A DNA stretch of 9,318 nt from Bryobacterales bacterium. Its GTDB lineage: Bacteria; Acidobacteriota; Terriglobia; Bryobacterales; Bryobacteraceae. Made by a program: the position numbers and the translations under genes. Shown one piece after another: positions 1-6,978 of the stretch. The DNA is taken from NCBI GenBank assembly GCA_003139735.1, contig PLGA01000579.1, positions 67,277 to 76,594 of the forward strand, written 5' to 3'. Within the stretch, counting starts at the first letter, position 1, and every line of letters starts with the position of its first letter. The notes beneath the pieces are model-generated. The model made no database searches. It was given only the letters and a program-made list of their open reading frames with translations, and was not told the DNA's origin.

Positions 1-12
1 AGCGGAGGAATC

Positions 13-882
13 GTGAAACTGGTCATCTGCCTGATCCTCGTGGGTTGCGTCATCACACTCATGGGATCCGCGCCTTCCGTTGGAATCGTCAAATCGGTCG
101 GAGATTTCCGGGTCGACGGTTCTACAATCCGCGGGAACAGTACTGTATTCGAAGGCAGCCTGATCGAGACGACTGCGGCGCGTTCCACAGTCGATCTCGG
201 CGGATCTCAGATTACGCTGTTGCCGAACTCGAGCGCACGAGTATATCGGGATCGCACCGTGCTGGAGAGCGGCTCCGAATTGATGCGGAACGGCGAGGAA
301 CACACGATCGAAGCTGCGACGCTGCAAATCGCATCGGCCGGGAAAGACGGCGTGGTGCTGGTCGCAATGGGCGGCCCGAAGAATGTGAAGGTTTTCGCGA
401 GCAGCGGCTCCGCTCAAGTGCGCACTGCGGCCGGCTTTCTGTTGGCCAGTCTGAGTCCCGGCATGGGACTTGCATTCACCCCCCAGGCAGGCGCCGCTGC
501 GGCAATGCAGATGACGGGCGTTTTGGAATTCGCGGACGGCAGATATTTCCTGACCGATACCACCAGCAAAACCAGAGAGGAGATCCGGGGAGCGGACCTG
601 GTGAAATTTCGGGGGAAAAGCGTTCAAATCGTCGGTTCGGTCATTCTGGGAGCGACGGCGGCCGGGGGAGCTTCTCAGGTGGTTCAGGTCACCAAGATTC
701 AGCTTAGTTCCCAAGCCGGAAAGGCCGCTGCTTTAGCGGGCGCAGGGAGCGGAGCAGCCGCCGCTGCGGGCGGAGTCAACGGGTGGCTGATCGCCGGCAT
801 CGGCGCCGTAGTTGTAGGCGGCACGCTGGGCGGACTGGCGGCTGCCGGGGCCGGGCCATTTTCTTCGTCCTCGACTCCATAA
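13..882 (+). CDS. Secreted FecR-like domain protein
   Basis: Predicted 289-residue exported protein. The GTG start is supported by a GGAGGA Shine-Dalgarno at 4-9, four bases upstream. Residues 1-20 form a signal peptide (MKLVICLILVGCVITLMG). Residues 22-130 resemble the FecR-type beta domain: a 'VGIVKSVGDFRVDG' opening, a 'GSLIET' step, then 'STVDLGGSQITLLPNSSARV'. Residues 215-289 are rich in Ala, Gly and Ser and include a hydrophobic stretch at about 257-280 that could be a membrane anchor. FecR proper is the iron-siderophore sensor paired with the sigma factor FecI; here neither a sigma factor nor a TonB receptor lies beside it, so an iron-sensing role is not supported. Stand-alone FecR-like secreted proteins are often found with exopolysaccharide genes, and the polymerase-like gene begins 36 bases downstream, so a shared transcript is likely. 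Fold assignment moderately sure; function unknown. Confidence 0.75.
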   Translation: MKLVICLILVGCVITLMGSAPSVGIVKSVGDFRVDGSTIRGNSTVFEGSLIETTAARSTVDLGGSQITLLPNSSARVYRDRTVLESGSELMRNGEEHTIEAATLQIASAGKDGVVLVAMGGPKNVKVFASSGSAQVRTAAGFLLASLSPGMGLAFTPQAGAAAAMQMTGVLEFADGRYFLTDTTSKTREEIRGADLVKFRGKSVQIVGSVILGATAAGGASQVVQVTKIQLSSQAGKAAALAGAGSGAAAAAGGVNGWLIAGIGAVVVGGTLGGLAAAGAGPFSSSSTP

Positions 883-907
883 CTCCGAGCAAACGGCCGG
901 GCCAACC

Positions 908-913
908 TATACT
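908..913 (+). promoter_or_regulatory. Possible -10 element just ahead of the polymerase gene
   Basis: TATACT matches the sigma70 -10 consensus at 5 of 6 positions and ends five bases before the ATG at 919. No Shine-Dalgarno precedes that ATG and no convincing -35 lies 16-18 bases upstream. If functional it would start a leaderless or nearly leaderless transcript. It may equally be chance, with the gene read through from the FecR-like gene. Confidence 0.25.
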
Positions 914-918
914 AGATC

Positions 919-2082
919 ATGCACGTCGCTTTGGCGGCGCTTTTCTTCTTCGCCATCCTGACTCTTTGGGTTCCGGCTTACTGGCCGGTCACCGTTTTTC
1001 AAGCGGGGGTTTTTGCGCTCGCCGGAATTGCGCTTTGGCGATCCCGTCATTCTGTTCCGCGCTTTCCTTATCCGCTGTTCCCGTTGCTGGCGGCGGTTGT
1101 CTGGGGGCTGTTGCAATGGGCTACGGGCAGTACCGTTTACGGTTTCGATACGCAATCCGCGATCGTGAAATGGGCTACTTTCCTGGCGGTCTTTCTGGTT
1201 AGCTTCAGCTTGTGCCGCGACCCTCGCATGGCTAGGTGGTTTCGCTCCGCAATGCTTTGGTTTGTTTTCGCGGTCGCAGTTCTAGCCACAGTTCAAACTT
1301 TCACATCCGACAAGATATTCTGGCTCTTCTCCGCGCCATACACCGGCGTGATGGGGCCTATTCTGAATCACGGTCATTACGCGGTGTTCATCGAAGTGGC
1401 GCTGCCCTTCGCGCTTTACGAGGCCGTGCGGCGGGAGCGCGGCGGCCTGCTCTATGCCGGGATGGCTGCGGTGATGTACGCTTCGGTGATTGCCTCGGCC
1501 TCACGCGCGGGGACCGTGCTGGCAACCGCCGAAGTGGTGGTGGCGCCTGCGCTCCTATGCGCGGGAGGGCTGGCCGGCGGCCGTGCGGTGGGCGCGGCGC
1601 TTCTGCGGATGGCCGTCCTGTTCGCTGCGTTCACGGCCGTGGTGGGATGGGAGCATGTCAGGGACCGTTTTCTGACGCCGGATCCCATGGCCATCCGCCG
1701 CGAATTCGCGGTTTCCTCGCTGCACATGATTGCGGCGAACCCCTGGTCCGGCGTGGGGTTGGGCGCATGGCCCACGGCGTATCCTCGCTACGCCATCCTC
1801 GACCCTGGGACCTTCGCCAACCAGGCGCACAGCGACTGGCTCCAGTGGGCCGCGGAAGGCGGGATACCGTTTGGCATTGCGATGGCCACGCTCTTTTGCT
1901 GGTGTGTTCTGCCGGCGTTCCGCTCGGTGTGGGGGCTGGGGGTGATCGCCGTTTTTCTGCATGCCGCCGTGGACTACCCTTTTTCAAGGCCTGCGCTGGG
2001 GTCGTGGCCGATTTTGATTATCGGTATGCTGGCGGCGCGGGAAGCGGCAGGGGAGCGAACTTCCGGGGAGCGGCCCGCCTGA
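919..2082 (+). CDS. O-antigen ligase / Wzy-like polysaccharide polymerase family membrane protein
   Basis: 387-residue polytopic inner-membrane protein with many hydrophobic segments (for example residues 2-20, 28-40, 52-67, 86-98, 110-126, 177-194, 205-218, 228-243, 318-334, 338-350 and 362-374). The O-antigen ligase/polymerase (Wzy_C) signature is visible: 'SRAG' at 195-198 after a membrane segment, then the periplasmic-loop motif NPWSGVGLGAW (274-284), followed by NQAHSDWLQWAAEGG (301-315) and HAAVDYPF (348-355). Family members polymerise or ligate lipid-linked glycans at the periplasmic face. Partner genes in the window are the sugar dehydratase at the right edge and the PEP-CTERM protein, both typical of exopolysaccharide loci. 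The ATG start has no good ribosome site. The gene runs convergently into the methyltransferase gene, with 29 bases between stop codons. Family is secure; polymerase versus ligase cannot be decided. Confidence 0.85.
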   Translation: MHVALAALFFFAILTLWVPAYWPVTVFQAGVFALAGIALWRSRHSVPRFPYPLFPLLAAVVWGLLQWATGSTVYGFDTQSAIVKWATFLAVFLVSFSLCRDPRMARWFRSAMLWFVFAVAVLATVQTFTSDKIFWLFSAPYTGVMGPILNHGHYAVFIEVALPFALYEAVRRERGGLLYAGMAAVMYASVIASASRAGTVLATAEVVVAPALLCAGGLAGGRAVGAALLRMAVLFAAFTAVVGWEHVRDRFLTPDPMAIRREFAVSSLHMIAANPWSGVGLGAWPTAYPRYAILDPGTFANQAHSDWLQWAAEGGIPFGIAMATLFCWCVLPAFRSVWGLGVIAVFLHAAVDYPFSRPALGSWPILIIGMLAAREAAGERTSGERPA

Positions 2083-2163
2083 CAGGCGCCCGGAAGGCCG
2101 CGGGGCCGGCTCTATTGCGGCAGCAGCAGCGCATGCGGGGAAGACTCGACAGGCGCCCGGAAG
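2081..2163. repeat. 16-bp exact direct repeat across the convergent gene ends
   Basis: GACAGGCGCCCGGAAG occurs at 2081-2096 and again, identical, at 2148-2163, 67 bases apart. The first copy starts inside the stop codon of the polymerase gene; the second lies in the last codons of the oppositely oriented methyltransferase gene. It may record a small local duplication that reshaped the two 3' ends. Confidence 0.6.
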
Positions 2164-2957
2164 TAGAGTATGCGATAACCGGAACCGCCGGCGGCGGCCT
2201 CGAGCTCATCCCGGGACGCGAGATGCGTGAAGCCGGTATATGACAGGAAAACGTCGCCCGTACTTCGAACCGATGGAGCCGCCAGCAACTTGCAGATCCT
2301 GCGGATGCCTGGGCGTAAACCATCCAGCTTTCCATTCTCGGCGTCCCGCAACATCCCCAGGCTCAGCAGCAAAGGGGCTTTTGGCGCGATCGTACGGGTA
2401 GCGCAAAGCAGCTCGTGGCGATCCGATTCCGTGAAAACATAGTTGAAGCTCGCCCAGCCGAAGAGGACCGCGTCAAAAGAGGCGTTCAGAACATGCGATG
2501 CCAGCGGACCGGCATGTTCCTGCGCAGCGGCTACAAAGTCGCGGTAGGAAGCCTGAACTACAACGCTGTTCGGAAAGGGCGAAACCGCCTGCCGGGCGCC
2601 CTCGTAAAGCTGCTCGGACGGCTCGAAGGCAACCACATCGAAGCCCCGTCGGCACAACGAAACAAGTTCCCGCCCGCCGCCGGCGCCCCCGAGCAGGATC
2701 CGCCCAGCCTCTGGGAATGGAGGTTCCCTAATGGCTCGCCTCTCCCACTCTAAGAGTCCTCCTTCGAAAATATACCCTCCGGGCAGGTAGCTTGGTCGCC
2801 CTTCCCAGATAATCCGGTTGACCGCCTCACGCTCCTCTGGGCCGAACCAGGCCCAGAGTATCTCATCCCGGAACATGGCGTGAAGGCGCTTCGCGACGCC
2901 CAGGATTCGTTCCGCGCCAAAATTTATCCGGATTAGAAGCGGCAGCCGCATGGTCAT
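2112..2957 (-). CDS. Class I SAM-dependent methyltransferase, last gene of the putative RiPP operon
   Basis: 281 residues. The Rossmann methyltransferase core begins with the glycine-rich motif I, ILLGGAGGGRE (residues 87-97). The acidic ribose-binding residue follows at the end of strand 2 (VVAFEPSEQL, E112), then a strand-4 region, FDAVLFGWASF (161-171). An N-terminal extension of about 80 residues precedes the core and has no motif I know. The methyl acceptor cannot be read from sequence. The start overlaps the stop of the upstream nucleotidyltransferase gene in an ATGA (2954-2957), so the two are translationally coupled; a second ATG lies two codons further in. Being last in the operon suggests late tailoring of the peptide product (some lasso clusters contain methyltransferases), but a glycan or small-molecule substrate is equally possible. 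Confidence 0.75.
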   Translation of the reverse strand: MTMRLPLLIRINFGAERILGVAKRLHAMFRDEILWAWFGPEEREAVNRIIWEGRPSYLPGGYIFEGGLLEWERRAIREPPFPEAGRILLGGAGGGRELVSLCRRGFDVVAFEPSEQLYEGARQAVSPFPNSVVVQASYRDFVAAAQEHAGPLASHVLNASFDAVLFGWASFNYVFTESDRHELLCATRTIAPKAPLLLSLGMLRDAENGKLDGLRPGIRRICKLLAAPSVRSTGDVFLSYTGFTHLASRDELEAAAGGSGYRILYFRAPVESSPHALLLPQ

Positions 2958-4099
2958 GCGCGAAATCCGGCGCGGCGTTTTGGATTAAGAATCGGACGCG
3001 CACACCACTTCCACGCTAGCCGGACTGGCCTGGTGAGATAGTAAACGGGGAACAGGGATTCGGGGATGTGTAGCAATTCCCAGTCGGCGGGGGTGGGCCG
3101 GAGGATATGCCGGAAGAAGCAAATTTTCCTCCAGGCGCCTTCCATCAGCCGGAATCTAAGAATAAGCCGGTCCCGCGAACTCCAGGCGCGGCCCTCCTGA
3201 AGCCGCTCGCGGATCGATGCGGCGAGCGCCACAGCGCGGGTATCGGCGTGGACGCGGCTCGATACCTCCGGCGGCAGGTTCGATCCCAGCAAGTCTTGCG
3301 CGAGGCAGAGACCCAGAGAGACGATTCGCGACATGCGTCGCCGCGCGGCGCGCGACAAAATCGCGCCCCAATCCAAGCGGCAGACATCGATGAGCCTGTC
3401 CAGGTCGCAGATCCCGGCCAGCGAGTTCCAATCGTTTTTCGCGCCATTCAAGCACAGGTAGGCGAGCAGATCTTCCGGACAGAACGCCGGCGTCTGGCGC
3501 CCGGCGACATCGATGAACACGCGCCGGGATCGGATTTCCGCGGCATCCAGCGGATTGAAGTGCGCCGGCGCCACCCGCCAGTGAAGATCCACTTCAAAGA
3601 TTCCATCCGAGCGCCGGAGAAGGTCCTCGCCGCTGTCGGAAAAGAACCGCAAACCGATATTCGCGTCGCATCGCCTATAGCCATTTGACGTGAGAAGACC
3701 GATGGCGCGGCTTACGTCGCCTGGAGGAACAAGCAGGTCCAGATCGGACATGAAGCGCAGCCCTGGAGTCTCGTATAGCGACCAGGCTAGCGCGGGACCC
3801 TTGAATGGAAGAACCTCGATGCCGGCCAGGCCGAACAGATCCAAAAGGCGGAAAAGTTCCCTTGCATGGAGCAGATTTCGTTGCATGCCCTCCCGGAACC
3901 GATTCCGAAGCGCTGTCAGGGTCTCGCGTGGAACCGCGTCCGGGCAGGCCCGGCTCAGCGCCCAGAACGCCATGGGAGCGAGCCTCTGTTTCAAAGCGGC
4001 CTGGACAAAATCGTCCCAGCCCGAACAAAGGCCGGAGAGGCGGCGGAGTTCGCCGGGATCGGGGTGAGCGCGGGCGCACTCAATAAGCAGCGGATTCAC
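2954..4099 (-). CDS. Nucleotidyltransferase-fold protein of the type found in RiPP/lasso clusters
   Basis: 381 residues, GTG start. It resembles the 'nucleotidyltransferase family protein' group (NTP_transf_5-like). Residues 96-105 (VLPFKGPALA) carry the KGPAL motif. They are followed by an aromatic 'SLYETPGLRFMSDLDLLV' segment, in which D119 and D121 form the D-x-D metal pair, and by FEVDLHW (168-174), whose D171 could be the third acidic ligand. The C-terminal 150 residues are helical and Arg-rich, without clear motifs. Relatives occur beside PqqD-like and HprK-like genes in lasso-peptide loci, where one has been linked to extra modification of the phosphorylated peptide; the chemistry of most members is unknown. 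The start lies 20 bases inside the radical SAM gene and the stop overlaps the methyltransferase start by four bases. Fold call fairly sure, substrate unknown. Confidence 0.75.
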   Translation of the reverse strand: MNPLLIECARAHPDPGELRRLSGLCSGWDDFVQAALKQRLAPMAFWALSRACPDAVPRETLTALRNRFREGMQRNLLHARELFRLLDLFGLAGIEVLPFKGPALAWSLYETPGLRFMSDLDLLVPPGDVSRAIGLLTSNGYRRCDANIGLRFFSDSGEDLLRRSDGIFEVDLHWRVAPAHFNPLDAAEIRSRRVFIDVAGRQTPAFCPEDLLAYLCLNGAKNDWNSLAGICDLDRLIDVCRLDWGAILSRAARRRMSRIVSLGLCLAQDLLGSNLPPEVSSRVHADTRAVALAASIRERLQEGRAWSSRDRLILRFRLMEGAWRKICFFRHILRPTPADWELLHIPESLFPVYYLTRPVRLAWKWCARPILNPKRRAGFRA

Positions 4100-5270
4100 G
4101 ATGCGCGCCGTCTCGCTGCGCCGGAAGCAAAGCTGTCAGCGGCACGAATTGGCTTGAGACGGGCGTCTGGCGCCGCGGTGCGGGATCGATCTCCGGTGCG
4201 GGATACAGAGGTGTAGGAACCTTCGTCCGGAAATACGTGTTCTCGCAATCCTGGCGGGACGCTCCGCGCATATTGCCCTCCTGGAAGGCCAGGCCGGGAC
4301 AACGCCCGCAGGAAGACAGGCTTGAGCAGGAACCGCACACGTGAAGGTCGCGATTCCGAATGCCGCGAATTTCGGTGAATTGGGGCGAGAACTTCCAAAT
4401 TTCCAGAAAACTGCTTTGGCGCAGGCTGCCGCAAACCAGCGGGAACTGCACGCACGGCATGACGTCTCCCTGCGGCGAGATGTAGCACCCGTTATGCCCC
4501 GCTCCGCAAGAATGCCCGTTCATAAGTTCATCGGCTGACGCGGGCGCGCAGGCGTCTTCCAGCCCGGGCAGCACCGCGGGGTCCGCGTAGAATTCCGCTC
4601 GTTCCTCGGGCGAGATATTGAGCGAAACCGGCGTCCGGTCGCCGTCAATCATGGGCGCGACGGTCGCATCGTACTGGATCCTGACCCCTAGTTCTTCCGC
4701 CAGCGCGCGCAGGCGCGCGTAGCTGACCCCGCCCTTGATGACGCAAACGCGAATTTCCACCGCCAGGCCGCGGCTCTTCAGCCGCTTCACGGCCTCAATG
4801 GAACGGAGGAACGATCCGGGTACCCGCGTGATGGCGTCGTGAACTTCGGGCAGGTGGGAATAGATGCTGATGTTGACTTCGCGGACCCCGAGTTCGGCGA
4901 AACGGTCCGCCTCGCCCTCGCCAATCAGAATCCCGTTGGTCTTCAGCCTGACATCGAACAGCAGCGACCGCGCGTAGGCCACAATCTCGAAAATGTCTTT
5001 CCGCAGCATGATTTCCCCGCCGCTAAGCGTTAGGAACATCACTCCGGCCGCGGCCAACTGGTCGAGCACGCCCTTGATCTCCGTGGTGTTCATGTCGCCG
5101 CCTACGCTATGGTCGAGATAACAATGGACGCATCCCTCGTTGCATGCCCAGGTGAGATCCAGATGGACGGAGATTGGAATCCCGCGGGCCTCGGCTTTTG
5201 CGCCGATCCGGTCCAGCAAAGAGGTCCGCGCTCCCGTTCCGGCTGTTGCAATGGAGACTACATCGGCCAT
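4080..5270 (-). CDS. Radical SAM/SPASM peptide-modifying enzyme
   Basis: 396 residues. The radical SAM cluster motif is C43-x3-C47-x2-C50 (TWACNEGCVHCY), followed by the GGE SAM-binding motif at 84-86. The C-terminal SPASM domain binds auxiliary Fe-S clusters: C255-x12-G268-x4-C273 (with C262 and C280 between and after), then C312-x2-C315-x5-C321-x2-C324 and C342. The last 50 residues form a Pro- and Arg-rich tail without motifs. SPASM enzymes of this build (PqqE, AlbA and anaerobic sulfatase-maturase relatives) act on peptides or proteins, commonly making thioether, C-C or epimer changes, and often need a PqqD-like carrier. Here the PqqD-like gene ends six bases upstream, and its last codons (GCGAGG) hold the ribosome site for this ATG. 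The likely substrate is the small peptide encoded at 7673-7813. Family is secure; the reaction is unknown. Confidence 0.92.
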   Translation of the reverse strand: MADVVSIATAGTGARTSLLDRIGAKAEARGIPISVHLDLTWACNEGCVHCYLDHSVGGDMNTTEIKGVLDQLAAAGVMFLTLSGGEIMLRKDIFEIVAYARSLLFDVRLKTNGILIGEGEADRFAELGVREVNISIYSHLPEVHDAITRVPGSFLRSIEAVKRLKSRGLAVEIRVCVIKGGVSYARLRALAEELGVRIQYDATVAPMIDGDRTPVSLNISPEERAEFYADPAVLPGLEDACAPASADELMNGHSCGAGHNGCYISPQGDVMPCVQFPLVCGSLRQSSFLEIWKFSPQFTEIRGIRNRDLHVCGSCSSLSSCGRCPGLAFQEGNMRGASRQDCENTYFRTKVPTPLYPAPEIDPAPRRQTPVSSQFVPLTALLPAQRDGAHRESAAY

Positions 5271-5276
5271 CGGCGT

Positions 5277-5570
5277 CTACCTCGCTGATTCAAGGGGTTG
5301 ATCGGAGATTACCAGGATACCGTGTTCCGCCAGCCTGCGGCAGAGATCCTCGGCGTCCGCATAGGCAGCTTCCGGCTCCGCTTCGAATTTCGCGCACACC
5401 ACGTCTTGAACGATCCGCGAGAGAGGGGTGCGCCCATCGGCCGCCTGCCAGATCTCGGTGGCCACTTCGTTTAGCGTGAAAAGCTTGGAGTCTTTCGTAG
5501 ACATGATAATCATTTCGCCATCCAGGGATCGTGCGGATACCGCGGGACTTCGGGCTATATAGATGCTCAT
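5277..5570 (-). CDS. PqqD-like RiPP recognition protein
   Basis: 97-residue cytosolic protein of the PqqD/RRE type (winged-helix fold that holds leader peptides). The pattern is typical: an N-terminal beta region, GEMIIMSTKDSKLFTLNEVATEIW (residues 18-41), then 'ADGRTPLSRIVQDV' and a C-terminal helical 'AEDLCRRLAEHGILVI' (73-88). I chose the ATG at 5570 over an in-frame ATG at 5585. GGGAG at 5583-5579 sits eight bases before it, and it forms an ATGA overlap with the kinase stop. The role, known for PqqD and for lasso B1 proteins, is to bind the leader and present the precursor to the modifying enzyme. The tight link to the radical SAM gene downstream and the kinase upstream fits this. Family members in kinase-linked loci have been named the HPr-rel-A system PqqD-like chaperones; I cannot confirm subfamily. 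Confidence 0.85.
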   Translation of the reverse strand: MSIYIARSPAVSARSLDGEMIIMSTKDSKLFTLNEVATEIWQAADGRTPLSRIVQDVVCAKFEAEPEAAYADAEDLCRRLAEHGILVISDQPLESAR

Positions 5571-6391
5571 GCAATAATCTCCCATACTTCAGGCGTGGGA
5601 AGGAAAGTAAGCCGATATACCGGAACGGAAGCGACCAAACGGCAGACCGTTTCGAAGACCGTCCGAATCAATTCGGGGTCTTTAGCGAAGAAGAGAACGT
5701 TGCGCAGCAGGGCGGTGGCGGCCTCCTTGCGAGAGAGGGGATCGATCTTGTTCCGTGGTCCCTTGTTCAGCAGGTATACCGCTTTGAGCGGCGCCGAGAC
5801 GTTCTTCCCGGGGGCGCCTAAATTTCCAGCGAAGGGCGTGCCAAACGCCCGGTATCCGCCTTCCGCCTGGCGAACGTAAGAGATTTCATCGGTGAGCAGC
5901 GTCGCATCCGACGGAATCAGGCCGGAGAGCGTGGATTTCCCAGCCCCGGAAACTCCCGGGAATACAAAGGCGCTCCCATTGCGCACGGCGCTGGCGGCAT
6001 GCACCAGACAACCGCCCGGTGGAACCGCCAGGATCGAGTGCAATATGCGCAAAACGGAGTCGATGGACTGCAGCGCCTGCGGTTGAGCCAGGCAGACCTG
6101 TCCCCGGCCTGTCCCGGGAGACCACTCGCCGCGAAAATCGAAACGTTCCAACCGCCACCGGTCTCCAGTCCACGCGACATCGACAACCGGGACCGCGCCG
6201 CCGGCGCCGACGGTCTCCGGGTCGGGGAACCCGCTGGCGTCCACCTCTACGGTCAATTCGACAGGCGCTACGGAAGCCACGGGCGTGATGAAGTCCGCAT
6301 AATACTTTCTAACGGCAGGCTCGAAGACGGAGTCGTGCGAACGCAGCAGGATCGGAATGCCGGCGATCTCGATAACCGTGTCGGATGTCAT
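5567..6391 (-). CDS. HprK-like P-loop serine kinase
   Basis: 274 residues. The C-terminal half is an HPr kinase-like P-loop domain: H131 in 'CLVHAASAV', Walker A GVSGAGKST (146-154) with K152, Walker B-like LLTDEIS (165-171), and GTPFAG (184-189). The N-terminal 110 residues are beta-rich and lack the HprK N-domain signature. True HprK controls carbon catabolism by phosphorylating HPr Ser46, but no HPr or PTS gene is here. Relatives in lasso-peptide clusters (ThcoK, PadeK) phosphorylate the C-terminal Ser of the precursor peptide. The putative precursor upstream ends in Ser-Ser, so this is a plausible peptide kinase. Its ATG overlaps the stop of the peptidase gene by four bases, and its TGA overlaps the PqqD-like start. 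Family sure, substrate inferred. Confidence 0.85.
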   Translation of the reverse strand: MTSDTVIEIAGIPILLRSHDSVFEPAVRKYYADFITPVASVAPVELTVEVDASGFPDPETVGAGGAVPVVDVAWTGDRWRLERFDFRGEWSPGTGRGQVCLAQPQALQSIDSVLRILHSILAVPPGGCLVHAASAVRNGSAFVFPGVSGAGKSTLSGLIPSDATLLTDEISYVRQAEGGYRAFGTPFAGNLGAPGKNVSAPLKAVYLLNKGPRNKIDPLSRKEAATALLRNVLFFAKDPELIRTVFETVCRLVASVPVYRLTFLPTPEVWEIIA

Positions 6392-6840
6392 ATTTGCAAA
6401 TTCCGCGGCTCGGCTTGAGGGCGATTGAACCTGAGACGAAGCGCATTCAGACGCAGCAAGAGAACCCTAAACCCATCGTAGCGGCAAATCAGGGAGCGGA
6501 GGAGCCCCTGAGCGGAAGTAAGTTTTTCCTTCGGGACGAATCGGGCGCGGCCGCGCTCGATGACAGCCACCTTGCCGAGCACGCGGGAGGGCGCAACCGG
6601 ATCGTCGTCTTGGGCCAAAGCATCGCCGCGTGTAATCACCGCGTCGACATTCTTCCCAACGACGCGATGGACGACGAACCCGCCATTTCGGGCATAGAAT
6701 AGCAAGTCGCCGGTACGCAGGCCGGAGAACTCGGCCCGATGAATCACGAGGATGTCTCCAGGCCAGACTGACGGCAACATACTGCTGCCGGAGACTTGCA
6801 GCCGGAGCCTTCCCGAAAGCCGTAGAGCCTCCGCCGCCAG
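6388..6840 (-). CDS. S26-like (signal-peptidase fold) Ser/His peptidase without a conventional start codon
   Basis: Soluble-looking relative of type I signal peptidases. The reading frame contains the catalytic motif VSGSSMLPSVWPGD; its nucleophile Ser is the codon at 6783-6781, immediately before the ATG at 6780. The base residue appears to be His (NGGFVVHRVV, 38 residues past that ATG), as in the SipW/Sec11-type S26B group rather than the Ser/Lys group. TRGD...DDD and VLGKV blocks follow. Starting at the ATG would remove the catalytic Ser, so the protein must begin upstream. The frame is open to a TAA at 6972-6970 but has no ATG, GTG or TTG in that stretch. The coordinates use a CTG at 6840 giving 150 residues; a CTG at 6939 or ATT at 6942, right beside a GAGGGG ribosome site (6948-6943), is the alternative. 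No transmembrane helix is visible. Its operon place suggests leader removal from the small peptide. Identity sure, start unsure. Confidence 0.72.
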   Translation of the reverse strand: MAAEALRLSGRLRLQVSGSSMLPSVWPGDILVIHRAEFSGLRTGDLLFYARNGGFVVHRVVGKNVDAVITRGDALAQDDDPVAPSRVLGKVAVIERGRARFVPKEKLTSAQGLLRSLICRYDGFRVLLLRLNALRLRFNRPQAEPRNLQI

Positions 6841-6978
6841 GTCGCATCGGACGTCGTGGGCGGGAATGCCGCCAGCGTTCGACGCAACCGGACGTTCCTC
6901 ACAGTGGGAATGGACAGGGCTGGCAGATGGGGAACGCAGAATCCCCTCACTAATTCGGCAAGCGTGATTTTAAAGAAG

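Noticed and set aside
2076..2088. CGCCT-GAC-AGGCG hairpin at the stop of the polymerase gene as a terminator
   Set aside because: The stem is only five base pairs and no T-run follows on either strand, so I would not call a rho-independent terminator.
3107..3688. 193-codon open frame on the + strand inside the nucleotidyltransferase gene
   Set aside because: Antisense shadow of a real gene in GC-rich DNA; its translation has no recognisable domain and is rich in Arg, Pro and Ala in the way such shadows usually are.
5277..6391. PQQ biosynthesis locus or carbon-catabolite HPr kinase locus
   Set aside because: No pqqA-like Glu-x3-Tyr peptide, no pqqB, pqqC or pqqE-specific partners, and no HPr or PTS gene. 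The PqqD-like and HprK-like proteins are better explained as peptide-binding and peptide-kinase relatives.
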